A stretch of 64,000 bases of DNA from Terriglobia bacterium (lineage in GTDB: Bacteria > Acidobacteriota > Terriglobia > Terriglobales > Acidobacteriaceae), in the NCBI GenBank assembly GCA_020072815.1, contig JAIQGE010000007.1, forward strand, positions 62,001 to 126,000, read 5' to 3'. Positions within the stretch are counted from its first letter, which is position 1. Each line of letters starts with the position of its first letter. Shown in pieces: positions 33,012 to 42,052 of this stretch. The notes beneath the pieces are model-generated. The model was not told where the DNA came from. It ran no database searches and was given only the letters and a program-made list of their open reading frames with translations. A program made the translations under genes and the position numbers.

Positions 33012-36000
33012 ACGAGAACGGCGCAGAATTCGTAGAAATATTCCTGGGGGAGGCGTCTGAGCGACTGCAGTTCCTGCGGGAGTACTCCGGCATTCTTCAG
33101 GACGCTTACCCGCCCGCGCAGGAGGTGGAGCGCTTGTACATTGCCGCGCACACTCTCTCCGGGACGTCTGCCTCGTATGGATTCCCGTTGTTCTCAGAGA
33201 TTGCGGGCAAACTGGCCCACATTTTTCAGTACGCGATGAACGCCACCATCGCCGCCGATGCCGCGGCCCCGCTGCTGGAATTCATTGCGGAAGCGGTCTC
33301 CTTGCTGGAATCTGATCTCATCATGATCAGCGCCAACGCGGGGGAATCCGACGAAGACATCGCAGCGTTCAAGCAACGCTACCCGTTTGCGTTCCCGGCG
33401 CCGGTCGAGCCCGCGGAAACCTCTGCGGAGCGTGCAGAAGCCGAAGACATTGAGCAGCCCGTTGAGCGGAGCGCCCCCGAAGAAACCATCGAGCTTCGCG
33501 GCGAAGAATTTCCTGTGGCTCACGTCCAGGAATTTGAACACGACGCTTTGTTGGCTGACGCTGTGCCGCCTGACGAAGCTCCGTCCGACGTTGCGCCGGC
33601 AGACGTCCTGCCGTCCGAAGCCATGCCGTCTGACGTGATGCCCGAGGACGACCAGGTCCCGGCGGAGATTCTGGAGTTCTTTGTTCCCGAAGCGGAAGAG
33701 CATCTGCAAGTGGTCACCGACTGCCTGCTTTCGCTGGAGACCAATCCGGGCGAAGAGCAGATCCATCGCCTGCTGCGGGCCATGCACACGGTGAAAGGCT
33801 CGTCGGCGCAGGTGGGGCTGCACCGGATTTCGCACGTCGCGCACCGCGCGGAAGATTTGATCGGCCGTTTGCGCGATGGCGCGCTGCGTCCCAGCGCGGA
33901 GATCGTGGACATCTGCCTGGAAGCGGTTGACGTCCTCAAGAAGTTTCTTTACCACCAGTGGTCTGACGATGCCCACATGCAGGCCGCGGTGCAGCCGCTG
34001 TTCGCGCGCATTGACCGTTTGGTGGCTGCTCCTGCGCCGGTGGCAGCCGCGCCTGCCGAAGAAGAAGTTTTGCCGCTGCATGAGCTGACTCCGGAAGAGG
34101 AACAGCTGCTGGCCGAATACGCTGAAGCGCGGGCGATTGCCGCGGAAGCTCCCAAGTCAGAGTTTGAGGCCCTGGACGACGCGCGCAAAGCTCTCAAGGC
34201 CATTCCGCATTCGCGCTCCGTGCGCGTGGCCCTGGAGCGCCTGGACCGCATGATGAACGCGGTGGGCGAGCTGGTCATCAACCGCACCCGCATGATCGGA
34301 CGCCTGGCCGAACTGGAACGCCTGGCCGACGTGCTCAACCTGTCCAAGACGCGCATGAATGACAAGGTTGCGGAATTCCAGGACAAATACGAATTCAGCC
34401 GCATCCACTCCGCCGGGTTCCGCACCGGCCCCGGCAACATCGCGGGCTTTGGCGGCGGGTACACCGGGTTCTCCTATCCGTCTGATCCGGCGGACTTCAG
34501 CGAACTGGAGATGGACCGCTACGATGACTTCAGCATCCTGTCCCGCTCGTTGACGGAAATCTCCGCCGACATCTCAGAAGTCCTGACGCAGATGGGCGGG
34601 TTTGTGCGGCGTGTGGACGGCGACATTGACGAGTTCACCAAGCTGGCGCACCGCCTGCAAGACGAAATCACGCAAGCGCGCATGGTGCCCATTGGCAACC
34701 TGTACACGCGGCTCTCGCGCACGGTACGCGACGCGTCCAAGGCCGTGGGCAAGAAAATTGAGCTGGTGCTGGAAGGCGCCGAGACCGAGCTGGACAACAA
34801 CATCATCCAGCAGATTTCCGACCCGCTGATTCACCTGGTGCGCAACGCCGTGGCCCACGGCATTGAGCGCGACGAGGAACGCTACGAGTCCGGCAAGAGC
34901 GACGTAGGCACGGTCACCGTGCGCGCCTATCACCGCGGCAACCACATTTTTGTGGAAGTGGAAGACGACGGCCGTGGCATTGACTACGAGAAGGTCCGCA
35001 GCCTGGCGGTGGAACGCGGCATGGTCTATCCAGAAAGCGCGGCCGCGCTCACCGAACCCGAGCTGCTGGAGATGCTGTTCCAGCCGGGCTTCTCCACGTC
35101 GCCACACAAGACGGAACTCGCAGGACGAGGCGTGGGCCTGGACGTGGTCCGCTCCAACATCGCGCAGCTCAACGGCGAAATTGACGTCGATTCCGAAAAG
35201 GGCCAGGGCACGCGCTTCACGCTGAAAGTTCCGCTCACCCTGATTATTTCCCAGGCGCTGTTTGTGCGTTGCGGCGAAACCATGTTCGCCGTGCCGCTGG
35301 CGTTTGTGGAAGAAGTCCGCCGCGTGAAGGCCAGCGACATTGAAGAAGATGAAGGCAAGCTGACCACCGTGGTCCGCGATGTGCAAATGGAAGTTGTCCG
35401 CGTAGACGTCACCCTGGGGCTGGAGCCGGTGCAGCCGGTCAACGGCTACTTCCGCATGGTGATCGTCAACGCCAGCAGCCGCCAGGTCGGGCTGATCGTG
35501 GAAGACGTGGTCCGCAAAGATGAAATCGTGATCAAGAGCCTGGGCGAGTACCTGCGCAAGGTGAAGATGTATCCGGGCGCCACCATCGCGCCGGACGGCA
35601 GCCTCATCCTGCTGCTGGACGTGAACCGCCTGGTGGCGGGCGAGGCCCTGGAACACGTGGAGACCATTGCCGCCGCGCGCAGCGCCGCCATGGCCACTCC
35701 GAACGTCACGCGCATCTTCGCTCCGGGCGCGGAAGCCGTGGCCCACGGCGCCATCCCGCAGGAAGCCATTGATCCTGTGGTGGAAGAAAAAGTTGTGGTG
35801 TTGGCTGATGATTCCATCAGCGTGCGCAAGTTTGTGGGACGAATGCTGGAAAAAGCCGGCTATCGCGTGAAGCTGGCGTCCGACGGCATGGAGGCGCTGG
35901 AGATTGTCGCGCACACGCGTTGCGACCTGGTGGTCACCGACCTGGAGATGCCGCGCACCAACGGCTATGAGTTGCTGGCGCACTTGCGCCAGGACCCCGC

Positions 36001-36190
36001 GACGCGCGACATTCCGGTGATGGTGGTGACGTCGCGCGCGGGCGCCAAACATCGCGAGCGCGCCATGAAAGAAGGCGCCGCCGCCTTCCTCACCAAGCCG
36101 GTGCAGGAAGACCATTTTATTGCCGCCGTGGGCCGGCTGATTGGCGCGGGCAGCAGCACGCCGGCGGCCGCCGTGGCAGCAGAACGATAG
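33008..36190 (+). CDS. Hybrid CheA kinase with two Hpt domains and receiver (ChpA-like)
   Basis: This is a 1060-residue protein with a TTG start at 33008 preceded by GGAGAGGG. Hpt 1 (1-105) has YIAAHTLSGTSASYG with His48. An acidic linker (135-215) includes tandem PSD-type repeats (VPPDEAPSDVAPADVLPSEAMPSD cut by similar units). Hpt 2 has MHTVKGSSAQVGL with His260. The dimerisation domain has LDRMMNAVGELVINRTRMI. The HATPase has HLVRNAVAHGIERDEE, EDDGRGID, FQPGFSTS and GRGVGLDVVR. A CheW-like domain and a C-terminal receiver follow (VVLADDSISVRKFV, VVTDLEMPRTNGYELL, TKPVQED). It has fewer Hpt domains than P. aeruginosa ChpA but the same plan. Confidence 0.95.
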   Translation: MNENGAEFVEIFLGEASERLQFLREYSGILQDAYPPAQEVERLYIAAHTLSGTSASYGFPLFSEIAGKLAHIFQYAMNATIAADAAAPLLEFIAEAVSLLESDLIMISANAGESDEDIAAFKQRYPFAFPAPVEPAETSAERAEAEDIEQPVERSAPEETIELRGEEFPVAHVQEFEHDALLADAVPPDEAPSDVAPADVLPSEAMPSDVMPEDDQVPAEILEFFVPEAEEHLQVVTDCLLSLETNPGEEQIHRLLRAMHTVKGSSAQVGLHRISHVAHRAEDLIGRLRDGALRPSAEIVDICLEAVDVLKKFLYHQWSDDAHMQAAVQPLFARIDRLVAAPAPVAAAPAEEEVLPLHELTPEEEQLLAEYAEARAIAAEAPKSEFEALDDARKALKAIPHSRSVRVALERLDRMMNAVGELVINRTRMIGRLAELERLADVLNLSKTRMNDKVAEFQDKYEFSRIHSAGFRTGPGNIAGFGGGYTGFSYPSDPADFSELEMDRYDDFSILSRSLTEISADISEVLTQMGGFVRRVDGDIDEFTKLAHRLQDEITQARMVPIGNLYTRLSRTVRDASKAVGKKIELVLEGAETELDNNIIQQISDPLIHLVRNAVAHGIERDEERYESGKSDVGTVTVRAYHRGNHIFVEVEDDGRGIDYEKVRSLAVERGMVYPESAAALTEPELLEMLFQPGFSTSPHKTELAGRGVGLDVVRSNIAQLNGEIDVDSEKGQGTRFTLKVPLTLIISQALFVRCGETMFAVPLAFVEEVRRVKASDIEEDEGKLTTVVRDVQMEVVRVDVTLGLEPVQPVNGYFRMVIVNASSRQVGLIVEDVVRKDEIVIKSLGEYLRKVKMYPGATIAPDGSLILLLDVNRLVAGEALEHVETIAAARSAAMATPNVTRIFAPGAEAVAHGAIPQEAIDPVVEEKVVVLADDSISVRKFVGRMLEKAGYRVKLASDGMEALEIVAHTRCDLVVTDLEMPRTNGYELLAHLRQDPATRDIPVMVVTSRAGAKHRERAMKEGAAAFLTKPVQEDHFIAAVGRLIGAGSSTPAAAVAAER

Positions 36191-36203
36191 AGAAGCAGCA
36201 AGT

Positions 36204-37304
36204 ATGCAAGTGGGCAAGAAAATTCGGGTGCTGGTGGTGGACGATTCGGCGTTCATGCGCAAAGTGCTGCAAGGCATCATCGCCTCTGATCCCCAACTGG
36301 AAGTGTGCGGTGAAGCGCGCGACGGGCGCGAGGCGGTGAGCCAGGTGGAAGCCCTCAAGCCGGACGTGATCAGCATGGACATCAACATGCCCCACATGGA
36401 CGGCCTGGAAGCCACCAAGTTGATCATGGGCAGCAACCCGCATCCAATTCTGGTGGTCAGCTCGGAATCGCGCGACGGCGCTGAGGTCACGCTCAAGTCG
36501 CTGCAATTGGGCGCGATTGATTTTGTGGCCAAGCCTTCCGGCGGAATTGATCTGGACATGAGTTCGGTGCGCGAAGAGCTGTGCCGCAAACTCAAAATGG
36601 CCGCCAAGGTGCGCGTGGTGCGCAACGCCACCGGCCGGGCGCCGGACCCGTCGGCATCGGCACGCAATGCTCATCACGACGACCGTTCACCTGCTCCGTC
36701 GCGCGCCGGCAAATTTCCCATCGTGGTGATGGCATCGTCCACCGGCGGTCCGGCCACGCTGATGCAGTTTGTTCCTTACTTCCCCAAAGATTTTCCCGGC
36801 GCCGTGATCGTGATACAGCACATGCCCGGCAACTTTACCTCGCAGTTCAGCAAGCAATTGGGAGAAGTTTCCCAGATCAAGGTGAAGGAAGCGGAGTCGG
36901 GAGAGATCATTGTCCCGTACCACCTTTATGTTTGTCCGGGTTCGCACCACTTGCGGGTTTCGCCCACGGGCCGGGTCGTATTGGACGATGGCGCGCGCAT
37001 CGGAGGCTATCGTCCCTGCGCGGACGTGGCGCTGGAAACTGCGGCGGTTTACGCGGGACACATGACCATCGGCGTGGTCCTCACCGGCATGGGCAATGAC
37101 GGCGCCCGCGGCGTGCAGGCAGTAAAGGCCGCCGGGGGCCACGTGATTGCGCAGGATGAATCCACCGCGGTGATCTTCGGCATGCCACAGGAAGCCATCA
37201 AGACCGGAGCTGTGGACCAGGTGCTGCCCATCGAAACCATCTATCAGGGAATCGAAAAACGCGTGCAATATGTTTTCGGCGCGGCCAAAGTGGGGGCCCT
37301 GTGA
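36204..37304 (+). CDS. Chemotaxis methylesterase CheB (ChpB position, array 2)
   Basis: This 366-residue protein starts at ATG 36204. The receiver has VVDDSAFMRKVLQ and the phospho-acceptor in SMDINMPHMDG. The methylesterase domain has Ser in ASSTGGP, His in IQHMPGNF and Asp in TGMGNDG, a complete triad. It is full length and differs clearly from the array 1 CheB, so it is not a recent duplicate. Its TGA overlaps the next start (GTGA), coupling it to the pseudo-receiver-DUF4388 gene. Confidence 0.95.
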   Translation: MQVGKKIRVLVVDDSAFMRKVLQGIIASDPQLEVCGEARDGREAVSQVEALKPDVISMDINMPHMDGLEATKLIMGSNPHPILVVSSESRDGAEVTLKSLQLGAIDFVAKPSGGIDLDMSSVREELCRKLKMAAKVRVVRNATGRAPDPSASARNAHHDDRSPAPSRAGKFPIVVMASSTGGPATLMQFVPYFPKDFPGAVIVIQHMPGNFTSQFSKQLGEVSQIKVKEAESGEIIVPYHLYVCPGSHHLRVSPTGRVVLDDGARIGGYRPCADVALETAAVYAGHMTIGVVLTGMGNDGARGVQAVKAAGGHVIAQDESTAVIFGMPQEAIKTGAVDQVLPIETIYQGIEKRVQYVFGAAKVGAL

Positions 37305-38077
37305 TCCCTTCCACGGCTTCCGTCTCCGGCAAGATCCTGCTGATTGATGCCAACGTGTTTGTTGCACGGCGCATTGCCGATGCTCTGCGGCTGGAAGGTT
37401 TTGAGGTGGTGCACAGCACGCAGGCGGGATTCGCGCTCACCATGCTGGAATACGACACGCCGGCTGCCATTTTGTGTTCCACCAACCTGCGCGAAATCAA
37501 CGCCCACGAACTGCCGCCGCTGGTGCACGCCGATCCTAAGAACGCGCACATTCCGGTGATTGCTTTGGGTGAGGGCGGTGACCAGAGCCTGATGGAAGCG
37601 TTCCGCTCCGGTTGCGCCGACTACGTGGACAAGCGGCTGGGACCGGACCTGATCGCTGCGCAGATCAAGACATTTTTGCGCAGCACTACCGAAGGCTTCC
37701 AGCCGGTGCAGATGCTGGGTTCGTCGGATACGGCACTGAGCGGCAGCCTGTCTCACATGGACCTGCCCGGCGTCCTGCAGATGCTTCTGCATTCGCGGCA
37801 TACCGGCGCGCTGTATATCAACTCGGAATTACTGGACGGAATCGTGTTTTTTGAAAATGGAACGGTCACCCACGCCGAAAGCGGCGACCTGGTGGGCGAC
37901 CAGGCGGTGGTACACATTGTGAAAACCTGCAACGGACTAGAGACCGGGTCGTACAAATTCCTGCCCGGCGAAAGCGCGGCCACCCGCACCGTGCTGCGCA
38001 ACGCCACCGAGCTGTTGCTGGAGGCCCTGCGGGAAGTGGATGAAGCCACACAGGAACATTTTGAGGGAGGTTTTTGA
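37301..38077 (+). CDS. Pseudo-receiver fused to DUF4388 (PATAN-like) domain
   Basis: This 258-residue protein starts at GTG 37301 and is coupled to cheB. Residues about 5-125 fold like a receiver (KILLIDANVFVARRIADALRLEGFEVV). The phospho-acceptor position in AAILCSTNLREI is Ser, not Asp. The acidic pair is reduced to one Asp, and the final Lys is in YVDKRL, not KP. It should not be phosphorylated normally. Residues about 140-250 are DUF4388: GSLSHMDLPGVLQMLLHSRHTGALYINSE, IVFFENGTVTHAESG and GSYKFLPGE. DUF4388/PATAN domains occur in PatA-like regulators and gliding/pilus systems. A role as adaptor in array 2 is inferred. Confidence 0.88.
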   Translation: MIPSTASVSGKILLIDANVFVARRIADALRLEGFEVVHSTQAGFALTMLEYDTPAAILCSTNLREINAHELPPLVHADPKNAHIPVIALGEGGDQSLMEAFRSGCADYVDKRLGPDLIAAQIKTFLRSTTEGFQPVQMLGSSDTALSGSLSHMDLPGVLQMLLHSRHTGALYINSELLDGIVFFENGTVTHAESGDLVGDQAVVHIVKTCNGLETGSYKFLPGESAATRTVLRNATELLLEALREVDEATQEHFEGGF

Positions 38078-38868
38078 TGCAACCGGCTCCCACAATCTAT
38101 TTTATTGATGACAGCGCCACCATGCGCGAGGTCATTAAGATCGCCTTCCGGCGGGAAAACATGAACGTGGTGACCTGCCATGACGCCGGCGTGGCTCTGG
38201 AAGAGATCGCCAGGACCAAGCCGGACGTGGTGATCACGGACGTGATCATGCCGGGCAAGGACGGCTATGACGTTTGCCTGAGCATCAAGAGCGATCCTGA
38301 GCTGGGAAAGACGCCGGTGATCCTGATGTCCGGCGTGGTCAACCGGGCGGTGGCGGAAAAAGCATTCGCGGTCAAGGCCGATGAGCTTTTGCGCAAGCCG
38401 TTCCAGCCGCAAGATTTGATCGCGCGCGTCAAGAACCTTCTCAACCTGGGCGCGCCTGCGCCTTCCAAGCCCGTGCCGGCGGTCGCGGCGGCGGCGTTGA
38501 GCAGCATTTTCTCCGGCCCAACACCCGTGGCAGCGCGACCCATGGCTGCGGCGCCGCGTCCTGTGCCGGTATCTCCGGCGGCAGTCGCGGCCGTCGCCAT
38601 GCAACCGGCCGTGACCAGCCAGCCCGCGCAAACTCTGGCGGTGACCGCGGCGTTCCCGTTCATCGCTCCGCATCCCAATCCGAGTGCGGCGCCAACGGCA
38701 GCGCCCGCTGCGCGTCCGGCGAATCCCAGCGACACCACCAAGCTCAGAGTGGAAATTATGCGGCTGGAAGGCCTGGTGAAAAAGCTTCAGTCCGAACTGC
38801 AGGCGGAGCGCGACTACTGCCGGGCACTGGAAGAGCACATCAAGATCCTGCAAGACGGGAACTCATAG
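38077..38868 (+). CDS. Response regulator with Ala/Pro linker and C-terminal coiled coil
   Basis: This is a 263-residue protein starting at ATG 38077, with GGGAGG 8 bases upstream; the ATG overlaps the previous stop (TGATG). The receiver (1-125) is intact: IYFIDDSATMREVIKIAF, VVITDVIMPGKDGYDV, LMSG and LLRKPFQPQDLI. Residues about 130-220 are a low-complexity Ala/Pro/Val linker. The last 40 residues (TTKLRVEIMRLEGLVKKLQSELQAERDYCRALEEHIKILQ) are a clear coiled coil. It is the last gene of array 2, and a tether or scaffold role through the coiled coil is likely. No DNA-binding domain is seen. Confidence 0.88.
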   Translation: MQPAPTIYFIDDSATMREVIKIAFRRENMNVVTCHDAGVALEEIARTKPDVVITDVIMPGKDGYDVCLSIKSDPELGKTPVILMSGVVNRAVAEKAFAVKADELLRKPFQPQDLIARVKNLLNLGAPAPSKPVPAVAAAALSSIFSGPTPVAARPMAAAPRPVPVSPAAVAAVAMQPAVTSQPAQTLAVTAAFPFIAPHPNPSAAPTAAPAARPANPSDTTKLRVEIMRLEGLVKKLQSELQAERDYCRALEEHIKILQDGNS

Positions 38869-39001
38869 CGTCGCGCCGCCCGCCTTCTCGTCTTCGTGAT
38901 AATCAGGCGGTTTCCCGCAGAATTTTGTCCTCCGCGGACCTCGCAGACTCCGCTACATTTGTTCCACAGCGCAACATGCACGCCGCAACAACGGAGGAAC
39001 C

Positions 39002-40960
39002 ATGCCGCTGACCTGGATTGACTGGGTGGTGATTGCCGGCTACCTGCTGATCAACTTGCTGATTGGCATGTACTATCGCCGCCGTTCCGGTGGAAACACG
39101 GAAGAGTTCTTCGTCTCCGGACGCAACGTTTCCTGGTGGCTGGCGGGGACCTCCATGGTGGCCACCACGTTTGCCGCGGACACGCCGCTGTTCGTCAGCG
39201 GAGTGATCGCCACCCAGGGCATCGCCGGCAACTGGCTGTGGTGGAGCGCGTGCCTCAGCGGCATGCTGACAGTATTTTTCTTCGCCCGCTACTGGCGGCG
39301 CGCGGAAGTACTCACCGACGTTGAGCTGACCGAACTTCGCTACAGCGGCAAGCCCGCGGCCTTCCTGCGCGGATTCAAGGCCGTGTATCTGGGCCTGGTC
39401 ATGAACTGCCTGATCCTGGGTTGGGTGACCAACGCCATGGTCAGCATCATCAGCGTGCTGCTGGGACCCATGATGCCCGAAGGCAAGATCGTGGAACTCT
39501 CCGTGGGCGGGCACGCGTTGTTGCACTACACGCTGGGACCGCCGGAGCATTCCGCCCTGCTGATCTGCATCTTTGTTCTGATTCCGTTTACCGGGATTTA
39601 TACCTCCATCGGCGGACTGTGGGGCGTGCTGGTCACGGACCTTTTTCAGTTTGCGTTGAAGATGGGCATGGTCATCGTGCTGGCGTGGGCGGCGGTGGTG
39701 AAGATCGGCGGCATGCACGCGCTGCGCGTGCAGTTGCAGGTGGTGGGCCAAGCGATGCGGCAAAATGGCGCGCAAACTTCTGACCCGCTGGCTTTCTTCC
39801 CCGACTTCCGCCAGGGCTGGACGTCCGGCGCCCTGTGGACGCTGCCCGTCCTCACGTTTCTGATGTACCTGGGCGTGCAGTGGTGGTCGGCGTGGTATCC
39901 GGGAGCGGAGCCGGGCGGCGGCGGCTACGTGGCGCAACGCATGTTCTGCGCGCGCGACGAAAAAAATTCCCTGGGCGCAACGCTGTGGTTCAACATCGCG
40001 CACTACGCGCTGCGTCCCTGGCCGTGGATCGTCACCGGCCTGGTGGCCCTGGCGGTTTACTCGCCCCACGGAGGACTGCATCCCAGCGCGGCTTTTGAGC
40101 AAAGCCCGCAGCAGGGCTACGTGATGGTGCTGCGCGACTACCTGCCTCCGGCGCTGCGCGGTGTAATGATCGCCGCGTTTCTGGCGGCGTTCATGTCCAC
40201 GCTGGGTACGCAGTTGAACTGGGGCGTCTCTTACCTGGTGAATGACTTGTACCGGCGCTTCATCGCGCGCGAAAAGAGCGAGGGCCACTATGTGGCCATG
40301 GGCCGGACGTTCACCATTTTGATGGTGCTGATCAGCGGATACATCGCCGGGCAGCTTGGTTCGGTGGGCGAAGGCTGGAAAATTGTGCTGAGCTTGGGCA
40401 TCGGCACCGGAGCGGTTTACATCCTGCGCTGGTACTGGTGGCGCATCAATGCCTGGAGCGAGATTGTCGCCATGATTGTGGCGGCCATGGTCACGCTGTT
40501 GCTGGACAATCTTTACCTGCGGCACTTGCTGGGGTTGGGCGACGTTCCGTTCTCCGGCAACGAGCCGGTAGTTTTCGCCAAGAAAGCGCTGCTGACCGCC
40601 GGATGCACCACGGTGGCGTGGATCATCGCCACGTTTCTCACGCCGGCGGAGCCCGACGAAAAGCTTTTGCAGTTCTACCGGCGCGTGCACCCCACCGTGC
40701 ACGGCTGGCGGCGCATTGCCGCCATGGCCCCGGAGCTCACCGAGGTGCGCGACGTCACTGCCAACGCCTTTGACTGGTTGATGGGCTGCCTGATGGTGTA
40801 CTGCACGCTGTTCGGCATCGGCAAGCTGGTGTTTGGCGAATGGCTCGTTGGGCTGTTGCTGCTGGCGGTCGCCGGGACTGCGGGGTACCTGATCTTCTGG
40901 GACCTCTCGCGGCGGGGATGGCAATCGCTTTCCGGCACGCAGGACGCGGCCAAGAAGTAG
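39002..40960 (+). CDS. Sodium:solute symporter family transporter
   Basis: This 652-residue SSS-family membrane protein starts at ATG 39002 with GGAGG 5 bases upstream. The N-terminal helix is DWVVIAGYLLINLLIGMYYRRRSG, followed by the family motif EEFFVSGRNVSWWLAGTSMVATTFAADTPLFVSGV. About 13-15 membrane helices are expected, with VAQRMFCARDEKNSLGATLWFN and FMSTLGTQLNWGVSYLVNDLYRRF as further SSS marks. A C-terminal extension (600-652) adds a helix pair. The substrate cannot be told from sequence. The gene is monocistronic and unrelated to the chemosensory operon upstream. Confidence 0.93.
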   Translation: MPLTWIDWVVIAGYLLINLLIGMYYRRRSGGNTEEFFVSGRNVSWWLAGTSMVATTFAADTPLFVSGVIATQGIAGNWLWWSACLSGMLTVFFFARYWRRAEVLTDVELTELRYSGKPAAFLRGFKAVYLGLVMNCLILGWVTNAMVSIISVLLGPMMPEGKIVELSVGGHALLHYTLGPPEHSALLICIFVLIPFTGIYTSIGGLWGVLVTDLFQFALKMGMVIVLAWAAVVKIGGMHALRVQLQVVGQAMRQNGAQTSDPLAFFPDFRQGWTSGALWTLPVLTFLMYLGVQWWSAWYPGAEPGGGGYVAQRMFCARDEKNSLGATLWFNIAHYALRPWPWIVTGLVALAVYSPHGGLHPSAAFEQSPQQGYVMVLRDYLPPALRGVMIAAFLAAFMSTLGTQLNWGVSYLVNDLYRRFIAREKSEGHYVAMGRTFTILMVLISGYIAGQLGSVGEGWKIVLSLGIGTGAVYILRWYWWRINAWSEIVAMIVAAMVTLLLDNLYLRHLLGLGDVPFSGNEPVVFAKKALLTAGCTTVAWIIATFLTPAEPDEKLLQFYRRVHPTVHGWRRIAAMAPELTEVRDVTANAFDWLMGCLMVYCTLFGIGKLVFGEWLVGLLLLAVAGTAGYLIFWDLSRRGWQSLSGTQDAAKK

Positions 40961-40990
40961 CGCTTCATTGGCGGTTCTTGTGGCTGGCGA

Positions 40991-41884
40991 TTACTTCTTG
41001 GACTTTACCAGGGCCGCCCGCGCAACGTCCAATTCTTTGCGGCGCGACGGGTCCACCTTGGGGAATTCCAGGTCGAGCGACGCCAGGGTTTCAATGATCG
41101 CCGCGCTGACCGCTGCGTGCATGAACCGCTTGTGGTCGGCGGGGACCACGTACCAGGGCGCTTCCGGCGTGGCCGTGTTCTGGATCATCTCTTCGTAGGC
41201 GTGCATGTAGTCGCGCCAGCGGTCGCGCTCGTGGACGTCGCCCGCGGAAAACTTCCAGTTCTTCTCCGGTTCATCCAGCCGGGCGAGAAAGCGCTTCTTC
41301 TGTTCCTCCAGCGATATGTTGAGGAAAAACTTGCGCACTACCATGCCGTTGCGCGCCAGGTAGCTCTCCATGTTGCGGATGTCCTCAAAGCGCTCTTTCC
41401 ATATCTTCTTGCCCACCAAGTGCGCAGGCAGGTGCTGCTTGGCCAGGAAGTCCGGGTGCACGCGCACCACCAGCACTTCTTCGTAATACGAACGGTTGAA
41501 GATGCCGATGCGCCCGCGTTCAGGCAGGCACTTATTGGTGCGCCACAGGAAGTCGTGGTCCAGTTCTTCGGTGGAAGGCTGTTTGAAGCTGTACACCTGG
41601 CAGGCCTGCGGGTTCACGCCGGACATCACGTGCTTGATCACGCCGTCTTTGCCCGCGGCGTCCATGGCCTGAAAGATCAGCAGGACGGCCCATTCATCCT
41701 GGGCGTAAAGCTTTTCCTGCAGCTCCTGCATCATAGCGATGTCGTGCCGGAGAAGCTCATCGGCTTTTTCTTTGGAAAACAAGTCCCGCGTGTCCGCCGG
41801 ATCAAAATCTTTCAGGCGAAATGATTTTCCGTGGTCCACGCGGTAGGCGTTGGCCAGCTTCAAGGTTTTCTTGCTGATCTTCAT
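40991..41884 (-). CDS. ppk2: Polyphosphate kinase 2 (PPK2) family protein
   Basis: This 297-residue kinase of the PPK2 family transfers phosphate between polyphosphate and nucleotides. The Walker A-like loop FQAMDAAGKDGVIKHV is at residues 71-86. The lid and substrate region has SFKQPSTEELDHDFLWRTNKCLPERGRIGIFNRSYYEEVLVVRVHP, followed by ERFEDIRNMESYLARNG, FFLNISLEEQKKRFLARLDEPEKNWKFS and RWRDYMHAYEEMI. This is a one-domain form of normal length. Whether it prefers ADP or AMP (class I-III) is not decided. Its ATG is 11 bp from a dispersed repeat and divergent from the DUF3455 gene. Confidence 0.94.
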   Translation of the reverse strand: MKISKKTLKLANAYRVDHGKSFRLKDFDPADTRDLFSKEKADELLRHDIAMMQELQEKLYAQDEWAVLLIFQAMDAAGKDGVIKHVMSGVNPQACQVYSFKQPSTEELDHDFLWRTNKCLPERGRIGIFNRSYYEEVLVVRVHPDFLAKQHLPAHLVGKKIWKERFEDIRNMESYLARNGMVVRKFFLNISLEEQKKRFLARLDEPEKNWKFSAGDVHERDRWRDYMHAYEEMIQNTATPEAPWYVVPADHKRFMHAAVSAAIIETLASLDLEFPKVDPSRRKELDVARAALVKSKK

Positions 41885-41895
41885 GAATAGAAGTT

Positions 41896-41970
41896 TTACC
41901 GCAAAGCACGCGACCGACGCAAAGCCGAAGCAGGCTTACCGCAAAGGACGCAAAGGGCGCGAAGGGGAGA
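41896..41970. repeat. Dispersed repeat, ACCGCAAAGGACGCAAAGG family
   Basis: Two consecutive units both begin TTACCGCAAAG (41896 and 41936) and continue as ACGCAAAG-type repeats ending GCGCGAAGGGG. Related tracts are at 49460-49492 and in the rarA tail (about 1990-2015). It fills most of the space between the divergent ppk2 and DUF3455 genes. Confidence 0.7.
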
Positions 41971-42052
41971 GGAGAATGCTAGAATCCAGCGTTCGAATTT
42001 CGCGACATGCGTTGGCGGTGGACGAACCGAGTTTGCGGTAGGTAATGAGCCC

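Noticed and set aside
34574-36667. Long minus-strand open frame of about 700 codons opposite the hybrid CheA
   Set aside because: It is a GC-rich shadow of the CheA and CheB genes; its translation is rich in His and Arg with no family pattern.
38903-40924. Long minus-strand open frame opposite the sodium:solute symporter gene
   Set aside because: The composition (His, Gln and Arg runs) is typical of an antisense frame of a membrane protein gene.
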